DNA of 64,000 bases from the NCBI GenBank assembly GCA_950022295.1, contig OX465597.1, positions 258,851,016-258,915,015 on the forward strand, read 5' to 3'. Position numbers and translations under genes: made by a program. Position 1 is the stretch's first letter. Every line of letters starts with the position of its first letter. The notes beneath the pieces are model-generated. The model saw only the letters and a list, made by a program, of their open reading frames with translations. It had not been told where the DNA came from and searched no databases. Below are positions 57,358 through 64,000 of the stretch, piece by piece. The DNA is from Bromus sterilis (lineage: Eukaryota; Streptophyta; Magnoliopsida; Poales; Poaceae).

Positions 57358-57433
57358 CTGCAAGAAAAATGTCACCAACAAGCATAAGATACCGCTCAAA
57401 TTTCATCAAACGAATAAAGCTTCAAATAGTTAC

Positions 57434-58320
57434 CTCAGGAAAAGGAATCTTTGCGTCGTAGGGACGAATGGAGCTCTCCACACTAGTACTAGTACACTTG
57501 GTGACCTTCTAGATCCTAAAGAGAAGGTCATCACCCGAAATGTCTTCGGGAGAGAACCTCGTCGGGTCCTCGGGTCCAGTGTATCTCCACATGGGATGAG
57601 CACGATGCTGCAGCGGCTGAATGTGTCTCTTCATAAAAACAGAGATAATCTGGCCCCCGGTTATCCCCTTCTTCAAAGCAGCAAGCTTTTTTACTAAAGG
57701 CACTACAGCGGCTACCTCCCCAAAATTCGAAGAATGAAACCAAGATGACCGCTTATCCACTCGGGCAACCAGATTGAAGGGGGCAAGCCTAAACTGCTGT
57801 CCCTCAACATGCTGATCTCTCAGATAGAACCAACTCTTCCACCACGTATAGAGGAAATCCAATTTCTCCAGATCAAATTAGGAAATTTTCTCCTTGATGG
57901 AAATGCCAACGCCCCCAATGGCGTATTCAGAGTTTGTTCTCTTCACACTGGAGAGGCGTTTCCAGAGCCCCCAATGAGGATAAATCCCTAAGAAACTTTC
58001 ACAAAGCATGATAAAACACGCAATGTGTAGTATCCCGTTAGGGGTAAAATCGTGAAACTATAGTTGATATGCAAAGATCAACCCCCAGACGAATGGATGA
58101 ACGGGAAGAGAAAATCCATGAGGAAAGAAGCTCTGGAAGCATAACCGTTCGTCATGGCGAGGCACGGGCACCTCCTCTCCCCAGGAATCCGAGTAGCCCC
58201 CTCCGCCCCAAGCCCGTCAACCAACAGCACATCCTGATCCGCAGCGGAGAAAGTGGAACGCTCCCACCTCCCATTCATCCTCGCTGCCTCTTGTGCTGCG
58301 CTCTGAGGACGTTTGGACAT
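57434..58320 (-). pseudogene. F1 gene, exon 1: 'putative gypsy type transposon' family protein
   Basis: ATG at 58320 (MSKRPQSAAQEAARM) starts the minus-strand frame. The 58050-57870 part carries HPFVWG, HIACF and PHWGLWKRL in changing frames. The frame 57509-57862 reads WKSWFYLRDQ, FNLVARVDKRSSWF, VPLVKKLAALKKG, IQPLQHRAHPMWRYTGPEDPTR and SPEDIS. This arrangement is that of the plant PF04195-type proteins found next to Gypsy elements, whose role is unclear and may be gag-like. An in-frame TAG at 57509-57511 and several frame changes show decay. The donor GAG|GTAACT is at 57433. Confidence 0.65.
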
Positions 58321-58780
58321 GGATCTAACCGCACAACCGAGAGGAAGAACGAAGCATGCGGCAGGCAGAAGAAGGTGGCAAAAGGAAGCATAAAAAGAAG
58401 AAACAGGAAAGGACAAGTGCTGGGTAAAAACCTAAATCTACTCAGACCTTCGGTAATTTAAGCCACTGCCAAAGGCCATCTGCTCACCGTCGACCTCGGA
58501 GGGCCATCAACGTGGCACGATCCCATAACAATCGTACGTCATGGAAAAATCAACCGGCACAGTAAACACGCCGCCCACTCCGTACAAAAAAAGAGGGTCA
58601 TCATCACGCGAGGCGAAATTACCGTATGACGTCGCGTCACGTCAAGCCCACTATGCGTGGATGACCAACTTGTCAGATAGCCCTGCAATGTCATCTCTCA
58701 GCAAGGTGTGCTGAATACGCATCATCGCTTCCCATCAAAGGTTTATTTTTACAAAAAAAATTGACCTTATTTAAAAAAAA
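58321..58780 (-). other. F1 leader between LTR and gene
   Basis: About 450 bp between the end of LTR homology and the ATG. I found no clear primer binding site, so the inner LTR boundary is not fixed. Confidence 0.45.
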
Positions 58781-60107
58781 TTACACCCATTGGGAGCGCC
58801 CTGTATTTACAAAAACAGAGTAAGGATCATGCCCTGAGGACGCGAGTGGTTACTCACCTCCATCAAGAACAAACATTTCTATAGAGTTCGGGTGCTCCCT
58901 CATCCCACAGGCCGCAACGTACTCGAGTGTTCACTCGTTCCACCCAGGACTAACACATCTATAGAGCTCGGGAGCTCCCTTACCCGGAAGACGATGAAGT
59001 TCTCGAGTAATTACTCGCACTAGAAAGCAAGACTTGGTAAAAACACCTAAGAAAGCAATTCCCCCAAGCACTTGAGGTGCCATGAAGTTCTATACGTGAT
59101 TAGCCCACTCGATGACTTTCTGCGTGGGTGCAACCCTTATCAACTCCTCGCCTGAGTCCGTAAATGCTCCGCGAGTGACCGCTATTCGTCCACTTGATTG
59201 GTTTTTTCAAGTGGGTGCGCGTCTAATCAGGCTCCACGCCTCTATAAAAAAGTGATGATGCCTGGGCGGCGATACACTGCACCCCAGATGTTACGCAAGC
59301 TTAGCGCGTAGGTAAGACCTCGCTGCGCAGTCGGCCGGGCCGGGACTTGCCACAACTACGACTTCACTCCCGATGCTTTCCATGCGCAATGCATGAGTAA
59401 ATTGAACCAATGACGGACGCGGCAAGGTTATTTTCTGAGACCGGCGGCACTGATCCTATAAGACCTGCAGCGTCATGGACTTGCTAGGCACCGGTTGTTT
59501 TCCAAGTTCGTGTCGAGGGACGCGGCTTGATTTTGGGCTTTTGAGGTGTTTTCTACCAATTCACAAAGGCTCGACCAGTCGACTACCTTGGGCCTCTCTA
59601 GCTTATCATCCCTCAAATAGACTATCTTTTGTGGCTAACATCATTCGACTCGCAGGTGCGCTGCACGCATGAAGACAGGAGATCAAGGTTTCAAGTCCCT
59701 GCGCGACTCTTCGAGTCCCCCAGGCTGAAAGCCTCGACCGACCCACACCTGTCCCATTCGAGGCAACCTCCATAAGGAGTCCTCAACGATCATAGAAACT
59801 GCAACTTGGTGTCCAAGACTAAAGTTAGATTAGGATACCCTCTCTGTAAACCTAGACGGAATCCTTGCGACCCAGCCTAGTATATAAAGGCTGGGAGAGG
59901 GGAAGTCTAGGGCATCGAATATTCTAGCAACAAAATTGGTCCTGAGCGATCTCGCCTTGACCTCCACTATAATCGCCTCCATCATAATACAATCGAGTAG
60001 GAAGTGTGTTCTCCTGTTAGCTGATGAGTATGGCCAACCTGCACCTCTCTTTTACGATCTAACCCAGGGTTCCTAACCATGGGATTTGCCGAGGTCAATC
60101 CTCGTCA
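58780..60107 (-). repeat. F1 5' LTR (minus strand), left arm of an inverted pair
   Basis: The reverse complement aligns with 61274-62640 over most of its length. Matching blocks include the 'tatataaagg' area (59880 against 61540), the 'gcctctataaaa' area (59235 against 62250) and 'gagttgataag'. It starts TGACGAGGATTGACC on the minus strand. Confidence 0.8.
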
Positions 60108-61266
60108 ACGAGCTAGTGCATCGTAGTGTGACTGGAGTTCTCCAGCGCTGCGTTGAGGAGGACAAGGGGATGGAACTGTTCCGGGATATCCACCAAGGTG
60201 AATGTGGTCATCACGCATCAGCCACAACAATAGTTGCCAAGGATTTTCGCCATGGTTTCTATTGGCCGACTACGCGAGTAGCAGCAAAAAACTTACTAAA
60301 GCATTTTAACGGTTGCCAGTGTTTCAAAGCCAAGAGCCACAAACCAGCTTCAGCACTCAAAACCATCCCGATCACATGGCCCTTCGCAGTTTGGGGACTA
60401 GAAATGGTCAGACCATTCAAGACAGCCAGAGGTGGCATGACACATTTGCTAGTGGCAGTGGACAAGTTCACCAAGTGGATTGATGCAAGGCCGATCAAGA
60501 AAATAGACGGTCCGACTGCGGTCAAGTTCATAACAGACATTGCAAACAGATATGGGCTTCCACACAGCATCATCACTGACAATGGCACAAACTTTGCAAA
60601 AGGGGCATTAACTCGGTATGCATGCCAGCAAGGCATTCGGCTGGACGTGGCATCCGTAGCTCACCCGCAATCAAATGGTCAAGAAGAGTGACCAAATGGC
60701 CTCATTCTATCCGGGATCAAGACAAGATTGGTCGAGCCACTTCAGAGAGCACGCGGAGGATGTATTAATGAGCTGCCAGCTGTGCTTTGGAGTCTGCGCA
60801 CCACACCAAACCGTTCAACTGGATTCACTCCCTTCTTCCTTGTATATGGAAACGAGGCAATCATTCCCTCTCATATTGAGTACGACTCACCTCGCCACGC
60901 CATGTACACAGAGGCAGAAGCCAAGGAATCTCGAGAAGATGGTGTCGATCTGAAAGAAGAAGCATGCCTCCTGGCCTTGTCCAGGTCGGAAATATATATC
61001 AATAGAAGTTGCGCCACTATCATAACAAGAAGATCCTCCCACTCGATTTTCGCAAGGGTGACTTGGTGCTCCGCCGAATCCAAAAATCGGCGGGCCAACA
61101 CAAGTTGTCCTCCCCTTGGAAAGGTCCATTCAATGTTAGTGAAGAACATAAGAACAATGAATACTACCTCATCGACTGCAGAAATCCAAGCTGATACGTG
61201 GATACTACAGGAGAAGAAATGGAGCATCCCTGGAACGCCGAGCTGTTATCCCCGTTTTACAGTTGA
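60108..61266 (+). pseudogene. Element F2 integrase
   Basis: Plus-strand frame from the LTR junction: HQGECGHH and CQCFKAKSHKP form the H2C2 zinc-binding domain. AVWGLEMVRPF, LLVAVDKFTKWID and SIITDNGTNFAKGA carry the two core aspartates. HPQSNGQEE marks the region of the catalytic glutamate, where the frame breaks (stop near 60691). Frames 60728-60990 (PAVLWSLRTTPNRSTGFTPFF, VYGNEAIIP) and 61009-61194 (LDFRKGDLVLRR, SSPWKGPFNV) cover the C-terminal domain. The last residues HPWNAELLSPFYS end with a TGA at 61264-61266, 7 bp before the LTR. Type: Ty3/Gypsy, Tat-like. Confidence 0.87.
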
Positions 61267-61273
61267 ACGGTAC

Positions 61274-62714
61274 TGACGAGGATTGACCTCAGCAATCCCT
61301 TGGTTAGGAACCCTGGGTTAGATCGTAGAGAGAAGGTGAAGGTTGGCGATACTCGTCGGCTAACAGGAGACAGGGATTTACCAGGTTCACGGCCCTCAAC
61401 CGGTGAAACCCCTACTTCTTGCTCTTTTTTATTATGATGGAGGCGATGATAGTGGCGGTCGAGGCGAGTTTGCTCTGGACTGGGGGTGTTGCTATGACAA
61501 TTGATGCCCTAAACGTCCCCTCTCCCATCCTTTATATACTAGGCTGGGTCGCAAGGAGTCCATCTAGGTTTACAGAGACATTTGCCTAATCTAGTTTTAG
61601 TCTTGGACGCCAAGTCGCAGCTTCCATAGTCGTCGAGGACTCCTACGTTGGTGCCTCAAGTGGGACAGTCGTGGGCCTGTCGAGGCTTTTAGCGGGCCTT
61701 CTATCTTCATGTGCACAAGGTATCCTCATCCGTAGGAGTTGCGGGGGCACCCCCTCGTTAGTAGCCCCCGAGTGCCTGGGGGACTCGAAGTGTCGCGCAG
61801 GGACTCAAATCCGTCATCTTTATCCGTGCATGTCGTGCCTTTGCGATTCATCGGATGTTAGCCACAAGAGATAGTTTATTCGAGGGATGCTAAGCTCAAA
61901 GGGCCCAAGGTACTCGACTGTCCGAGCCTTGGGGAATTCCTTTAGTGCCAAATACCTCAGTAGCCCAATCAAGTCTGTGTCCCTCGACACGAACTTGGAT
62001 ACAATCGGTGGCTAACAAGGTCCATGTCCCTGCAGGACTTACAGGATCCCTGCCGCCAGTCTCAGCAAATACAACCTTAACGCGTCCATTATCGGCTCAA
62101 ATTCTCTTCATGCATCGCGCATGGATGACATCAGGAGTGAAGTCGCGCTGTGGAAAGTCCTAGCCTGACCGACTGTGCAGCGGGGTATTACCTACGCACG
62201 AGCTTGCGCGGCATATGGGGTACAGTGTGTCGCAACCCAGGCATTGTTTCTTATAGAGGCGCGGAGCCTAATTAGAAATGCACCCACTTGGAGAAAAAAA
62301 TCAAGTGGAATAATAGCAGTCACTCGTGGAGCGTTTGTGAGCTCAGGCGAGGAGTTGATAAGAGATGCACCCACTCAGATAGTCATCGAGTGGGCTAATA
62401 GTGCAGGCACCCGTGGTGCACTCGAGTTCTCGGGCGGATTGTCCTTTAGGATATCAATTTGGTCTTGCTGGTTAGTGCGAGTAGCCACTCGAGAACATTG
62501 TCATCTGGGTAAGGGAGCACCCAAACTCTGTAGATGCATTTGCTCTTTCTGTAGGGAAGTGACGACTCACGCCCTCAAGGCTTGGTCCGTGCTATCTTTG
62601 CTTTGTTGTTGTGGTAACTGGGAGCTCCCGATGGGAGTTTAAATTTTTAGTGCGGTTTAAAGATTTGAAAAGAGAGATCTTGAAAAGCAGGGAATCTTTC
62701 CGGTGATGGGTTTT
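61274..62714 (+). repeat. F2 3' LTR (plus strand), right arm of the inverted pair, truncated
   Basis: It starts TGACGAGGATTGACC, 7 bp after the pol stop. A TATA-like TTTATATAC is near 61550. The LTR has no CA end: the sequence stops at 62714 where TGTAACACCC of LTR G begins. No gene is supported in it; frames such as 62175-62642 are reading-frame chance. Confidence 0.78.
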
Positions 62715-64000
62715 TGTAACACCCTGAGTGTATGTAATAGTAGTCATTTTGCTAATGACCATTACTATTACTAATCATGCCTTGATCATCTTCGTATTTG
62801 CTCAAATTCAAAATCCCCTTTGGTTGATATTAAAAACAATGTGACAAATAAAATCTTGACAAAAAATTGTGCCACCAGTTTTGTTAAATTCCTAAAAATC
62901 AGTGGACCATGTTAAACCAACCTTTGGTATTTATTGCAATAAATAAATATTACAAGCAATTCAAACCAGTAGCGAAACAACCCCATTTACTAGTTGCAGT
63001 TCATAAACAAATACTAAATGATTTTTGAAAATGCCCAAAAATTTTGTGGCACTTCTACATAGTGCAACACAAATTTACAAACAAGTTTCATCATTCAAAA
63101 AATCATATGGGGGTCCAACCAGTTAAAGCAGATTGAGGGTTTTCTAAGAAAATACAAAAAATGGAAAAACTCTTTAAAAACGCCCAGGGTGAATCCCACC
63201 CAGGCCCAGCCACCCGGCCCACTTCCCATCCCCTTGTCTTCTTCCCCACTCCCCTGTTCACCATGGCATGGCGATTATCCATGGTGCCAAGGCCACTTTG
63301 GGCGCCGTGTCGATCATCCAGCATGTCCTTGTGGCATATATGGACCTCCCCGAGCCCATGGACAAACCCTAGCACCCTTCCTTCCCTTTCCCCTTGCGAT
63401 GTTTCTCTCACTGTCATCACCGCCCGATGCACTCGTCGCCGCCGACGTGAACGTGTGTGGACACCGGCCCCCCCAAGTCTCCCCGAGTTGTCAATCCACT
63501 CCACCGTCTTCGTCCACGTCTGCCCGCAGAAGGAGCCGAGACAGGGACCACTACAGCGAGCGGATCGACGCCTTCTTCTACCTCGGCCGCCGGGGATCGA
63601 CGAGAAATTCTGGCCTGGACAGACCCTCCCTGAGCTAGCCGTCACTTGTGTTGGAATCCTGGTGAGTCAGGCTATGCTAGACAACTAGTGGCAGCCGCCC
63701 GATAAGCATCGTCGTGATTTCCCCTTTTGCACGCGCACTGGTCACCGCCATGGCCATCGCTACACGCGCTCTAGTGCGTCCAAGCCCGCGCAGTTGCACC
63801 AACGCGTTCACCGTAGAATTTATGCTAGATTTGAACTAGTCGCGCACTCGATTTAGCCGTGGTTCACTAGATGCCATTCGGGCCGAACGCCGCCGCCGCC
63901 ATTGATGACCGTGAGTTCTGCTCCGGCCACCTTCGGCCTCCCTACGACTACTGGTCGACGCGCACCTTCAGGAGGCACGGGTGAGCGCACGGTCGCCGTC
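62715..64000 (+). mobile_element. LTR G, first 1.3 kb, runs off the window
   Basis: It starts TGTAACACCCTGAGTGT and aligns with the minus strand of solo LTR S1 from 19562 downwards, in the AT-rich part ('cagtggaccatgtt' and 'ccaac..tttggtatttatt' match). From about 63180 it becomes GC-rich with AAACCCTAG at 63363. Frames at 63103-63688 on both strands lie in this GC-rich part and have no recognised domain. Whether this is a solo LTR or a full element cannot be seen. Confidence 0.78.

Larger units (their letters stand above)
55321..60107 (-). mobile_element. Element F1: Tat-like Gypsy element, 5' part (minus strand)
   Basis: On the minus strand: LTR (from 60107 leftwards to about 58780), leader, then an intron-bearing gag-like gene interrupted by element C at 55320. 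The outer LTR edge (TGACGAGGATTGACC on the minus strand) is fixed by the match to the LTR start at 61274. It interrupts the integrase of F2, which resumes at 60108. The rest of the element lies left of C, outside the window. Confidence 0.75.
60108..62714 (+). mobile_element. Element F2: Tat-like Gypsy element, 3' part (plus strand)
   Basis: Integrase (60108-61266) and 3' LTR (61274-62714) in plus orientation. The 5' part was displaced by insertion of F1 and lies outside the window. The LTR is cut by LTR G at 62715. F1 and F2 share the LTR family, so one member inserted into another in reverse orientation. Confidence 0.75.

Noticed and set aside
55603..58320. A host gene with introns rather than a transposon gene
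   Set aside because: The exon 1 motifs are those of the plant family annotated as gypsy-type transposon proteins, and it lies directly downstream of an LTR in the right orientation. I keep host origin only as a remote alternative.
63103..63688. Frames of 149-180 codons on both strands at the right edge
   Set aside because: They lie within the GC-rich part of LTR G, overlap on both strands, and show no domain.

Overview
The window is intergenic DNA from a large grass genome, most likely a Triticeae species (wheat, barley, rye or Aegilops). I found no host gene, tRNA gene or rRNA gene. Almost every base can be assigned to LTR retrotransposons inserted into one another. The organism call is an inference from the nested arrangement, the LTR types and the retroelement protein types, because no host marker gene is present.

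Nesting, oldest to youngest. (1) The right-hand substrate is two copies of a Tat-like Ty3/Gypsy family in opposite orientation: F1 on the minus strand (55321-60107; intron-bearing gag-like gene plus LTR) and F2 on the plus strand (60108-62714; integrase plus LTR). The start of another LTR, G, cuts F2 at 62715 and runs off the window. (2) Element C, a minus-strand chromovirus-like Gypsy element (22248-55320), entered an exon of the F1 gene. Its pol runs off the left of the window and its 4.7 kb 5' LTR ends at 55320. (3) Element C was hit three times: by an LTR (X, 416-536 and 21753-22247) in its integrase, by a 1.6 kb solo LTR (S2, 24115-25738) in its reverse transcriptase region, and by element D in its 5' LTR. 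(4) LTR X was split by element B (537-21752, minus strand, gag remnants only). Element B's LTRs were then split by element A (2653-11846) and by a 2.55 kb solo LTR (S1, 17012-19562). (5) Element D (28730-51612) is a Sirevirus-like Copia element with gag, pol remnants, a third ORF and several polypurine tracts. Its 5' LTR was split by a 3.7 kb solo LTR (S3, 29278-33001) and by element E (33547-41002), a non-autonomous Athila-like element with an ORF I do not recognise.

Six insertions (A, B, D, S1, S2, S3) are bounded by exact 5 bp target-site duplications, and E by one with a single mismatch. For A, B, S1, S3 and E an uninterrupted homologous sequence elsewhere in the window shows the site before insertion, so these boundaries are well supported.

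No pol in the window is intact. C has stops, frameshifts and insertions. D lacks the catalytic part of its reverse transcriptase and a piece of integrase. F2 has a frameshifted integrase. A, B and E have no recognisable pol. Points worth a second look are the conserved LTR-end hairpin of the large-LTR family, element A (4.3 kb LTRs around 0.6 kb), the unknown ORF and internal polypurine-tract copies of element E, the palindrome-rich LTRs and multiple polypurine tracts of element D, the 1.05 kb tandem duplication in the LTR of C, and the multi-intron gene of F1.
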